Of a stretch of 64,000 bases of DNA, positions 1-10,650 are shown one piece after another (the stretch's first letter is position 1; the number at the start of each line of letters is the position of its first letter). The notes under the pieces are model-generated. The model searched no databases and was not told where the DNA came from. It saw only the letters and a program-made list of their open reading frames with translations. Origin of the DNA: Physella acuta (taxonomy: Eukaryota; Mollusca; Gastropoda; Physidae); assembly GCF_028476545.1 (NCBI RefSeq), contig NW_026733095.1:124001-188000 (forward strand), in the 5' to 3' direction. A program made the position numbers and the translations under genes.

Positions 1-1220
1 TGTAGTAGTTTAAATGGTTTTAGAAATTGAAGAGTCTGTGGTTTTTATTGAACAAGTACCTCTGATAGGCGTGTTAAGTAGGTACATGGAAAACTTTTGT
101 AATATTCGCAAGTACGAATGTAGCTCAAGTAAACAGGTTTTGTTTGAAGGTTTACAGTAGGTATATGTCTACCATGAGCAACATAAAAACAACAACAACC
201 ACCCAGAATCACCCGCAAATCTTTAAAAAGTTATAACCGGGCAAGGTTTATATGGGACTGTACACAAACACTAATTGTTAGACTATGCAACGTTGGTCCT
301 CATCGCTGTTATAACAATAACTCCAGACCCACGCAGAACAAGTCTAAACCGTTGTTCCAGGTGTGAGAGGTGCTTAGATGACTGCACCAACATTGGAGAA
401 AAAGGAGAGTTAAAACATAATCTCTTAGACTCAGTTTGAGGCAGGCTTGAACTGGGCGACAACTCCCCTAACCTCCACTAACATAAAATATCTAGATGTG
501 GTTCTCGTTCATATTTGATTGGTTCATAATACGAATCTTATGCTGTGCAAATGGTTCTGACACGGACAACTATAAGCACAGGGGAGACAATCGACCTTCA
601 GTGTTTATTTTTACATGTTGTTTTCACAAAAAGGGTTACACCTGTTTTAGAGAAAAGACTGCATTGGTCTGAAGAACATTAAATTCGAGACAACAAGCAC
701 AATGCCTATTAGTTTTTGTTTTAGCGTTTTAAAATAGGTTTATTCGCAGAAAATCATATTACAGCCACTGGCTGTATTAAAAAATCAGGTATTAAAATGC
801 GACTTAATTATTTAAAAGAAATCTGCTCATAAGACTATAGACGGAAAACTAATTCTTTAGACAAATAAAAAGCCTCTTCTAGATAGAAGTTCCCCCTATA
901 AGTATATATGAATATTTTGTTAAGTTTAATTAATATATTTTTGCATACATTCAAAGTTAATAAACTATTAAATAAGTAAACAAAAAAAAATGAAATAAGA
1001 AAATCTTTATTAATGCGCAATTGACTCATACCATAACTTCTGTGGGTATTTCTCCATCAAATTTTTTGACCATGATAACTTTTGATCTGAGCCATTTTAT
1101 CTCTCAGAACTTTTGTCAGTGAGATATGTGTCTAGGATACTGAGATAATTTACCCTGTCATCATAACAACATACATCTCCATATGTAACAGTAGAAGAGG
1201 TCCACAGCCAGCATGTCAAC
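1..1220. other. Gene-free AT-rich flank
   Basis: No open frame with recognisable similarity and no ordered repeat was seen. Short frames at 835-1029 are low-complexity and lack codon structure. This is probably intergenic sequence or distal 3' flank of the minus-strand PEX11G gene. Confidence 0.6.
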
Positions 1221-2101
1221 ACTACAGCTTCAGCCAAAACTATAACGAACTTCAATGCTACAGCTCCAGCCAAAACTATAACAAACTTCAATGCTACAGC
1301 TCCAGCCAAAACTATAACAAACTTCAATGCTACAGCTCCAGCCAAAACTATAACAAACTTCAATGCTACAGCTTCAGCCAAAACTGTAACAAACTTCAAT
1401 GCTACAGCTCCAGCCAAAACTATAACAAACTTCAATGCTACAGCTTCAGCCAAAACTGTAACAAACTTCAATGCTACAGCTCCAGCCAAAACTATAGCAA
1501 ACTTCAATGCTACAGCTCCAGCCAAAACTATAACAAACTTCAATGCTACAGCTCCAGCCAAAACTATAACAAACTTCAATGCTACAGCTTCAGCCAAAAC
1601 TATAACAAACTTCAATGCTACAGCTCCAGCCAAAACTATAACAAACTTCAATGCTACAGCTTCAGCCAAAACTGTAACAAACTTCAATGCTACAGCTTCA
1701 GCCAAAACTATAACAAACTTCAATGCTACAGCTTCAGCCAAAACTGTAACATAAAACACTCTGGGATTAACCAAAGCAATAACAAACATAAACACTACTG
1801 GACCAGCTAAAACTAAAACAAACTTCATTGCTACAACACCAGCCAAAACAATAACAAACAACAACACTACAGCACCAGCTAAAACTAAAACAAACTTCAA
1901 TGTTACAACACTAGCCAAAACAATAACAAACAACAACACTACAGAAACAGCCAAAACTATAACAAACTTCAATGCTACAGCACCAGCCAAAACAATAACA
2001 TACAACACTCTGGGACCAACCAAAACAATAACAAACATCAGTACTGGACCACCAAAACAATAACAAAACATCAACACTACAGGACCAACCAAAACAATAA
2101 A
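1221..2101. repeat. 36-bp minisatellite
   Basis: Tandem array with a 36-bp period. The shared core is CAAACTTCAATGCTACAGCT, followed by CCAGCC or TCAGCC and AAAACTATAA. About 15 copies between 1221 and 1750 are near identical. From 1750 to 2101 the copies are degenerate and vary in length. The period is a multiple of three and the minus strand lacks stops, so a 335-codon open frame (VALKFVIVLAGA-type 12-residue repeat) results. There is no start context, splice structure or non-repeat domain to support a real protein. Confidence 0.95.
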
Positions 2102-3278
2102 CAAAAGATAATATTTTAAAATCCAAATACTTTTTATTGAAATAAAATAGTAAATATAAAAGAAATATCTGTTACATGAAATGGAACTTTATAACAAGCA
2201 ATTACATTGGTTTACATTCTGTTAAGTGACACAGCTTACTTCACTTACTTAATAGATTCATAATGAGACTAACAAACACAATGAAACAATCTCCAGACAT
2301 AAAACTTACTTCACATAAATGGTAGGAATAAAACTCTTCTATACTTAATAAATTCATAAATGAGACTAACACACGCAATGACACAATCTCCAGACATAAA
2401 ACTATCACTGTAGCAATAAGTCTTCCAGTTCCATGCACGACATCATTCATTATACAAAACTAGAAACAAATATAACAAAACAAAGATTTTAAAAACCTTT
2501 TAACAAGCAACACTTAATTAGCTCATACATAGTCCATAATTCACATGCATTCCATTTTCAATTTTCAAATCAACTGAAAATGAAAGGCAATGATGTGTAA
2601 AATCTAAACAACAGTACTACAGACCACATCGTACCACTAAATTAACCACAAAATTAACTGACTGTAGGTTAACAGAAACAATGCAGGATATTACACAAGT
2701 GAAAAAAACTTTAAACATGCATCACAACAATATTTCCTGAGTGATTACACAGATGATGTATGAAGTTCCATGTTATAGGTACAGTATAATACAATTGAGT
2801 TATTACAGAGATATTTTAGACATTAGTAGCATAATTTGTTCCCCAAATAAGTTGAAAACAAATGAAATTAGAATCTTGCAGTTTAGTTCATTTTACATTA
2901 TCAAAGCAAGTTTTCTATAAATAAACAAAAATGTTTATAAACAAGTTAGACTCATGCTTCAATACTATTAGTTCATAGTAATCATAGTGCCTTCAAGATT
3001 CTAATATACGCATTGCACCACATACTGTTTTACTTGTATATTTCACTGATTAAAAATGTAATGGGTTTATGTGCTTATCTATTTAAGCTAGATATTAAAA
3101 GATGACAGAAACCCAACTTCTTCCACCAAACTTAAGTAAGAACAAACAAACATTTTAATATGTGGTGGCTATTTGCTCAAATGTTTAAAAACTTCAATAA
3201 AATCTGTTTAAAAAATAAAATTTCAACAAATTTACATGATAAAAAGGCACAAGTGGCTTAGGTTTTTCATGACGCAGC
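2102..3278 (-). other. PEX11G 3' flank, probable 3' UTR
   Basis: AT-rich sequence downstream of the PEX11G stop with no coding similarity. A minus-strand AATAAA (plus-strand TTTATT, 2133-2138) lies just before the minisatellite and could end a roughly 1.1-kb 3' UTR. No better signal was seen closer to the stop. The assignment is inference. Confidence 0.35.
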
Positions 3279-5049
3279 TCATGTTTTCTTGGAAGGCCAA
3301 TTACGATAAATCATAATCACAGTTCCTATTGTTCCTATGATGCCATTGGTTGAAGGTTTGAGCATACCAGCCCATAATACTCCAGGCGGCATCCATGAAA
3401 TAGCATTGATGAAATCCGAGCTATGCTGGATAATCAGTAGAACAAGGTCCTTTTTTCCACGAGAAATAGCTTTTAGTTTTTCTTCAATTTCAGCATTTTG
3501 TGAAGAGCTGTATCCAACACTACCAAAGTAAACAAATATGTTATTAATACAGAGCTATAAAAAAAAACCATAGTTAAAAGATCTACTAGTTATTTCATTT
3601 AGTTGTGTAATTTGTAATAAAGTAAGCCTGAAATAGTATGACTTTATGATCTAATTTCTATGCACATTTTATTGTTGTCTTTCACTACTTTAAACTATGT
3701 CAAATATTGTGTTTAACTAAATTTAGAATTAAATATAAAGCTTGTAAAAAAGACCACATTAAGTCAATCACTCAAAAACTATTCATAAACTGCATCAGCC
3801 CCCATATCTAAGGTCCAGGAAAACAAGAAAACCCACCTCATCACATTTATGCCACTACCACAACTCTTTGATAAACACAGTTTGCTCCACCCAAATACAC
3901 CAAATAACCCAAACTTTCTTCAAACCAATTACCTGTCTCTATCCAAAGCTTTTTGTTTGTGCAGGTTCTTGGCTTGTAAATTTAAATTCCTAATTTTTAT
4001 AAATGATCTGCAAGACAATAATCCATGAATGACAATATGAAAAACTTCCACTTAATACAGCAATTACTTTATGTGAATGTATCTGGTGTTGTCAAAACTC
4101 TTAACATTTGCATGACAAAAGACAGTTTCTAAATTAATACAATGGAAATATCCCACAATATAAAACTTACTTAATAATTTCTCCTAAAAGGGACAGAGTC
4201 CAGAAAATAAGTCCCAGCAATGAGAACAATGTTGGACTCCCTGCTAGCAATGACTTCTGCCTCAACCAAGCTAAGTGTTCAGAGGGATAGTAGGCTTGAT
4301 TGAATAGAGCTATAGAAAGCTCAAGTGGTTTTAATATACCCTTTTCCTGAAATGAAATTAAGCACTACTTGTAATGTAATGTTAAAAAACCTCACCCATT
4401 TAGCTTTTAAATTTGTTTAGAGAATAGTGTTACTACTAGCAGCTATTTATACACATAGCTAATTAAGTATGGAAATTTTTAACATACTATACCAATCAGT
4501 TGATATTACTAACTAATGAGAATATACAAAATATATACACACAAAAAAAGGAAGTAGGAGTGTCTGTAAATCTTAAATAGTTTTTATAATATTTCTATTC
4601 AGCACACAGTATGATACAGATAAAACCAAAATGTAATTGTCTAGGCATCATCAACAATGTAGAAGATAATGTCTTTCTCATCAGTTACACAAACATTAAA
4701 TGTGATTATTAGGCCTAACATGTAAAAATCTGAGTTCAAATAATATTAAAAAGTTTCTTGACCCTTTTTTTAAACTAGACAGCTATCAATAGAATTTTTA
4801 ACAAACCTTCAGTCCAAAGCTAGTGGACATGTTGTATAAAAGCATTGACAAGTCATCAAACAAACGTAGAATGACACGACAACCACTCATTTCTGAAGAT
4901 AATTTCCTCCACTTTTGTTGACGGGGTGTCTTGCCTTCTCCTCCTAAAAACATTGCACCATAAGTTACCAGTCTGATTACTTTATCTCTACCCCTGTATG
5001 TCTCAAGGAAAGTCACCAGGGTGCTCAAACTTTCTTTGATTGATGACAT
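3279..5049 (-). CDS. PEX11G: Peroxisomal membrane protein PEX11-gamma
   Basis: Four minus-strand coding exons, 5049-4807, 4346-4171, 4007-3933 and 3519-3279, join in frame through GT-AG introns to give 244 residues plus stop; as I recall the family, vertebrate PEX11G is about the same length. The N-terminus contains ETYRGRDKVIRLVTYGAMF and CRVILRLFDDLSMLLYN, the conserved PEX11 signature with the lipid-binding amphipathic helix. The second exon has a hydrophobic span, LFSLLGLIFWTLSLLGEII. The C-terminus has FINAISWMPPGVLWAG followed by a glycine-rich membrane segment, GIIGTIGTVIMIY. PEX11 proteins sit in the peroxisomal membrane and drive elongation and division; the gamma form works with other PEX11 and fission factors. 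The ATG at 5049-5047 opens the conserved block and is preceded at 5107-5109 by a good splice acceptor, which suggests a 5' UTR intron. The gene is head-to-head with the HspQ-domain gene. All key motifs look intact. Confidence 0.95.
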
Positions 5050-5160
5050 TTTTAAGATTGTCTTGCGTTTGAGTTAAAACAACAGAAATTCTGCGCCATC
5101 CACCACCTGTTAATAACAAAAAACAAGAAATGAATTTATTAGTTATTAATTTAATATAGG

Positions 5161-5162
<2 letters not shown>

Positions 5163-5216
<54 letters not shown>
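5163..5216. repeat. (TA)27 microsatellite
   Basis: Uninterrupted TA dinucleotide run flanked by AGGCC on the left and AGGCT on the right, so the block is close to a perfect palindrome. Confidence 0.97.
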
Positions 5217-5218
<2 letters not shown>

Positions 5219-6392
5219 CTATTATAATATAATATAATAATTGCCCCAAATCATCGAGATTCAACTGAACTGCTGAAATGCTGATGATAGGCTATAAATA
5301 AAATTATAAATTATAAATGCTAGATTTAAACCAATTAAAAGTCCCTTAAAAATGTACAGGTGCTAAAAAATGTGTCTCTTAGTGCCCTTCTTTACCCTAT
5401 CCCTATAGACCTAGAACATAGATCTAGATAATTTTAGAATTTATTAGATTATCATCTCTTCTTTTTCTCTAGATCTGTTTAAGGCATATTTGAAGAGTTC
5501 AAAGGTTGAGAAATGTAATTTTAATTTTGGTAAACGAGCTAAGTCGTAAAGTCAGTGATCACAGTTTACGACAGCCAAAAACAGAACTTTTGTTTACATC
5601 CTAAAGGAAGTCTTCGTGGCAAATATTTATTCGTTTTAAAAAGGATAGTAATCATGATAACTTTTACATATAACTCATAATATATCTACTTTACATTAAA
5701 CAGGACTAAGCTAACTTTTAGGTAATTTGCAACGTTAGGCTAATGATAAAATAGAATACAGTAAGCCTACAAAATTACCAATGTTGCTAAGGCAGCTAGA
5801 ATCTAGAATCTAGATCTAACTGCTAAGCCTGCTAAATAATAAACTGCTAAGCTAAGGCCAGGCACTTTTACTTTGAACTTTGTTTTGTAGTTTTGTAGTG
5901 TAACAATTAATTAACAACTATTGAATAGTTACTTAAGTTACATACAATACAATCTAGAATCTAGATCTACAATCTACAGTAAACTGTGACACACTGTCTG
6001 TGTCTCACTTTGTTGGTAGTTTGTTATTTAATATTATTAATATTAATATTTAGGCTAATAGGTATTTATTATTTAATGTTGATTGTTGAAACTAATATTT
6101 TTTTTAGTTAATAAAGTTATGATTTATGACTGAGTCAGCGAGTCAATTTCAAAACTTTAACTTTGAATTAAAATTAAAGTATGAAAATGTAGGCCTAGAG
6201 TAGATCTAGGGATCTATTCTAGTTCTAGAGTGAATCTAGACTATTGTAGAATATCATCTAGAGAATCTAGAATCGAGTGCTATGAACTGGTAGTCTGGTA
6301 CGAGAATGAGATTTATGCTGCCTTCTTGCAATCCAAGCTAGATTGTCTCATCCTCACTTTTTCATACATACTTGAAAAATTTGCCAGAAGAA

Positions 6393-6966
6393 TAAAAAAA
6401 TTGGTAATCTATAGTTTTAGGTACGTAAAATCGCCCACGGCTAGTAATAATGTACGAAAAAGTTACCTCATTGTCAAGGCTTTAATTAGGCCTAATAGAA
6501 GTATATTATTGTGATATATTTGTGTCAAATATTATAGATAAATGAATAATAAACCAAAATCAATGTCTAAATATATAGTAGGCCAGAAATTAACTTTAAA
6601 CAGCAGTGTTTGCGATCAAGATTTGCTATAGGCCTATAAACAGCAGCCATTTGTAAAATAGAGTGGCTTCCCCTGAATCTCGCGCTAAAAGTTTTTTAAA
6701 AAAAACTTAAACGAGAGGCTGCTATAGAAAATGAGCATGGTTGCATCTGTTGGAAACATTGCTAGTCTTCATTTATTACTGAAAAGTTTTAATTCAATTG
6801 TTTAAAAACAGGTACATAAATGAAACAAGGAACATTTTTGTATTTTTCAAAACATAAACCCTCCTCAAAATGTGAAATAATTACTAAAATTTAAGGAGTC
6901 ACCTGTTTTCACATTACTAGTCGCTGGCGATTTAACGTACCTAAAACGATAGATTACCAAAAAATT
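6393..6966. repeat. Dispersed inverted repeat, about 55-bp arms
   Basis: The left arm at about 6393-6452 (TTGGTAATCTATAGTTTTAG then GTACGTAAAATCGCCC) is the reverse complement of the right arm at about 6911-6966, with a few mismatches and small indels. The arms are roughly 460 bp apart. This could be the ends of a small DNA transposon or two opposed copies of one dispersed repeat. No target duplication could be fixed. Confidence 0.6.
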
Positions 6967-6988
6967 AAATATATTCGATAAAAAAAAT

Positions 6989-7290
6989 TCGGGCAGATGA
7001 GGCTCGTTAGCTGAGGACAGCCGCTCTTCTAGGAGAGACAATTCCAAAATCAATCAACTGCTGCCTTGTAGTTTGTTCTTGGTTGGACAAAGGCTATGGA
7101 AGCAAATCCAAAAAGGAAAGCAGGCGGAAATCGGACTCAATGGCCTCAATGACGCATAACCAGTTGACACGTAACGCTTAATTGTGTTGGAGGCGTGGTC
7201 GAGTCGGCAAAGTTCAAACACTCTGGCAGATAAGGCTGGATCCCTTCCAACACTGAAAATTAAGAATGATGAAGAAGAAGAAGATACAAA
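6989..7290 (+). mobile_element. SINE (family 2), 5'-truncated copy
   Basis: The sequence from GGGCAGATGAGGCTCGTTA through TTCTTGGTTGGACAAAGGCT, then CTAACC-type AACCAGTTGACACG, to a (GAA)n tail closely matches the SINE at 51130-52087 in this window. The tRNA-like head is missing at the 5' side. About 45 bp near 7188-7232, starting CGTGGTCGAGTCGGC, are absent from the other copy and look like a second piece of tRNA-like head. Confidence 0.8.
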
Positions 7291-7810
7291 AATCTCAGTT
7301 GTATTTTATCTTTTATGTTTCATTGAAAGAAGTGGCTGCCATTTTACATTACTTGATACTGAAAGTAGGATAGCGAATATTAGTTGAAACCTCACCGTAC
7401 CAAGCCATTACACACACAACTAAATTTCGGTAATAAAATTAGAAATTCAGTGCAGAAATCTAGCATTAATTAGCCTAACGCTAAACCTTTTTGAGTTTTT
7501 GATGAATGAAAACGTCGATTTTATGGGGTATTCGGTTCCTTGTTATGAGATGTGGCATTTTTCCTGAAGTGATGTGGCTCTATGCAGTTTAATAAAATGG
7601 CTGCCTAAGTTATAGATTTAGTATTTATTGCATCCAGCTTAGATATTTATGTTGTAAAAAGATGGATGCTGTCTTAACTTAAATTTCAGCATCAGTTAAT
7701 AATTTAATTAATACTTAGATCTTTGTTATTAGGCCTATATTCACATACTGGCTTTAAAAATATGCTATCAGGCCTGCTACCTATTTATAAATTTTGCACT
7801 TTTTTCAGAT

Positions 7811-10650
7811 ATGCCAGTCCAGCCTGAAGGTTTCAGGGCAGGTCTTGTTTATTTTATTCTATTGTTAGCTATCCCACTACAGTATTATTTATCCAGCAAT
7901 GCATCTGTACCATCTGGACAAAGAGATGCAATATTCAAAAGGTAAGAAAACAAGTTTTTACTCTATTTTATTGGTAGTGATCACTACCATAGTACACATA
8001 TTTGTTTTCTAAAGTTTAAATGTTCTTAGTAAAACCACACTGTTATAAAATAAATAAAATACTCCATCTTCGTAGGTTGGTGGGATCATTAAGTAATTTC
8101 CAGTACAAATATTTATCTGTTACATCATGGAAGCGCTGGTGCTCAAATGTTTGGCAGACAGTGGATGGTTGGAGAAGTAAGTATAATAATTAGATAATAA
8201 AATAAGAGCAATTACCCCCAGGAGCTACTTTTAAAACTGTCCTGCCTTCTTGTCATCGACATTGTATTACTAATATAAAAAAAAAAGCAAAGTTCCTTTT
8301 TCAACCTTAAGGTCCATAGGGCAGGTTCACCTGTATCAGTGACATACGTATATGATATTTGAAGAGATAGTGCTGTCAGCACTATGCCTAGCCACCTTTG
8401 CCTTCCCTTATGTGAGTCAGGTACCCATCAGAGTTGGGTGGACCCAGGGATGTCTAGTAGTCTAGTAAACCAAAAGAGAAACAGGAATCCAAACTATGGA
8501 CTCTTTGATTAGCAGTGGAACTCTCTACCATTTCACGACACCATCTCATATTACTAATTTGTATTTTTTTATATTTGTTTTATTATTGTTCGTTAAAATA
8601 CTTATTAACATTTATATGCAGAATTTATTACTTGGCAATCAGTGAAATGTAGTAACGCATAGTACAAAGTTAAGTGTTACTGAGGTTGTATTTATTAGAA
8701 ACACCATTCTTCTTTATGTACAAGAATTGGTCTTAAGACAACTGAACATTGTATGGCTGATTAGCATTTACATGTAATAGTGTTTCTGCACAGATGGCAG
8801 GGGCATATTTGTGTCTGATGCTGATGAGGAGAGAGGGGAATCTCCAGCCTTGGACATTCTTCGGATTAGAAACCCCTATGGGTACTTTGCTAGTAAGTAT
8901 TTCCTAAAAAATTGTGTATATTCTTGTTTCGAAATTACCACAGGTGGAGTGGCGGATTTACTATTGATTTTCTTTTTGAGAATCTTTAATCATTATAGCT
9001 AACTTTTCCAACTGTATTATTTGATTGATGCAATTTTTATGTTTTTAGCTGATTTGAAATTAAAAAAAGATTTTCCTTGTCATCAGCCTCAACAAATATC
9101 AGATCACCACGGCAGCTTCAGGTACATTACCGCGTTGGTCAAGTTATCAGGCACAAAATTCATGGGTACAAGGGCGTCATTATTGGATGGGATCTTGAAG
9201 CGCAGGTCAGTGCATGCAGGTTTTTTACAGTTACATTTCTTCACTAAATACATTTAAATCTGCAAACATTGGTTGGTAACTCTAGACCAAGCAGAAGATA
9301 AAACAAAAAGTGTTTGTTTCACTTTGACATAAAAAACAACAATTTAAAGGGGAAAAAAAATTAATAACTTGTTTTTTTGTACTCGTATCTTAGTATTATA
9401 ATTCACTTATTTTGTTTATTATTAGTAGAACATTTTCTCATTTAAAATATCAACTTAATATAAATTTTTTTATTATAGGCACCAGAGGAATGGCTCAGAC
9501 AAAATCACCCAGTTAATAAGCCAGTGAGTAAATTATAACAGTTTACTACAAATTAAATGTATAATGTCCTGCTTTTTGCATAAAAAATTGTATTGATTTA
9601 GTGTATTCACAGTTATTTAGGTGTACAAGGTAAAAAAAAAATCAAATTTTCCTGTTATTAGCCGGCCCACTGTATCATCTCTGTGTAGGCTCTGTATGCT
9701 CTTCTGCTTGTAAATTATTCACGGTTACAAGTATGGTGAAAATATAATTTAGAACATACAGTGAGAAAACATTTCAGGTACTAAGTTTAGATGTGACGTA
9801 CAATCTCACCATTCACCTTAATAGTTAATATACCTCTAGCTGTTCCTTGTGGTATTGAGTTATTTGAAAGTTTATACTGTTACAATGTTTTCCAGCACTG
9901 GAGGAAGATGCCACACTATGCAATACTTGTAGATGTCAAAGATAGACCTGAAAAACAAATAACCTATGTGCCTCAGGAAAATATTGAAGTCATTACTCAT
10001 ACTGAAGTAAGTTCATGAATCTGTTTGCAAGTTTAATTAAAGTCATGTTTCATCCAATCCATTATGATATTTATTAATGCTGAGAGATTCAACTTGTCTT
10101 TTTTTGTAGACATCTACATTTCATAAACATTGCCAGTAAATAAAACTGTCTCAGCTGTAGATGCTGCTAATAGTAAAAAAAAACAGTAGAAAAGCTTCTT
10201 TAACATTTGTTGCAACAAGTTTCAACAATTTAATACATGCATAATAAAAAATATCCCCTGAATACTTATAGCAGAATCACTTACATGAGGGGTAATACAC
10301 CAGATTAAAAAAAAAATTCTAGCCATGTTTAATAACTGTTTTCTTGGAAATATAATGTAACTGTAGCAGTAAATATTTATATTTAAAAAATTGAGCATGT
10401 TGATACTTAAACTTTCCATTTCTGTTACTTAACTTCAAACATTAAATTCAAATTCTTTTTATTTATTTTGTAAAATCCATTAAAATTAAGTATAATCTAT
10501 ACAATTTAGGTTGAATAAAATTGTGATAACTAGCCCTCAGCACTTTTTTCCCAGATATCTCACCCTAGTCTTGACACATACTTCGATTCATTTGACGGTG
10601 CCCAGTACCTGATGCGACCAGCCTTGAAGTATTTGTATCCCAGGGACTGA
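7811..10650 (+). CDS. HspQ/YccV-like (hemimethylated DNA-binding fold) domain protein with N-terminal hydrophobic anchor
   Basis: Seven plus-strand coding exons, 7811-7941, 8076-8176, 8794-8892, 9087-9205, 9479-9523, 9896-10006 and 10555-10650, join in frame to 233 residues plus TGA. Residues 11-26 (GLVYFILLLAIPLQYY) form a signal-anchor-like hydrophobic stretch after a short MPVQPEGFRA leader. Residues about 115-230 form a YccV/HspQ domain: YRVGQVIRHKIHGYKGVIIG, WDLEAQAPEEWL, MPHYAILVDV, ITYVPQENIE, and a C-terminal YLMRPALKYLYPRD. This domain is known in bacterial HspQ, a specificity-enhancing factor and substrate of Lon protease, and at the C-terminus of animal FBXO21. No F-box or SLR-type region precedes it here, so it is not a full FBXO21. 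The exon at 9087 uses the CAG acceptor at 9084-9086; the earlier acceptor near 9050 would leave the domain frame. The ATG lies two bases after an acceptor, implying an upstream 5' UTR exon, although upstream coding cannot be excluded. Function is unknown; secretory-pathway or ER membrane location is inference. Confidence 0.9.
8290..8535 (-). mobile_element. SINE (family 1) in intron of the HspQ-like gene
   Basis: Degenerate copy of the same repeat found at 30252-30475, 38137-38362 and 53187-53442. Shared blocks, read on the plus strand here, are AAAGTTCC, GTCAGCACTATGCCTAGCC, TTTGCCTTCCC and GTACCCATCAGAGTTGGGTG. The tRNA-like part is at the high-coordinate end, so the element is inserted on the minus strand. 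It sits in the intron between exons 8076-8176 and 8794-8892. Confidence 0.75.

Larger units (their letters stand above)
5050..7808. other. Divergent intergenic region of PEX11G and HspQ-like gene
   Basis: About 2.8 kb separate the two ATGs, and both genes must be promoted from here. Each ATG lies shortly downstream of a splice acceptor (minus strand 5107-5109; plus strand 7806-7808), so both probably have untranslated first exons within this stretch. I could not place those exons or any TATA or initiator element. The region also holds a TA microsatellite, a dispersed inverted repeat and a truncated SINE, listed separately. Many CTAGA-rich words (AATCTAGA and variants) occur at 5390-6260. Confidence 0.6.

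Noticed and set aside
1097-2104. 335-codon minus-strand frame
   Set aside because: Pure 36-bp minisatellite translation with 12-residue periodicity; no independent evidence of coding.
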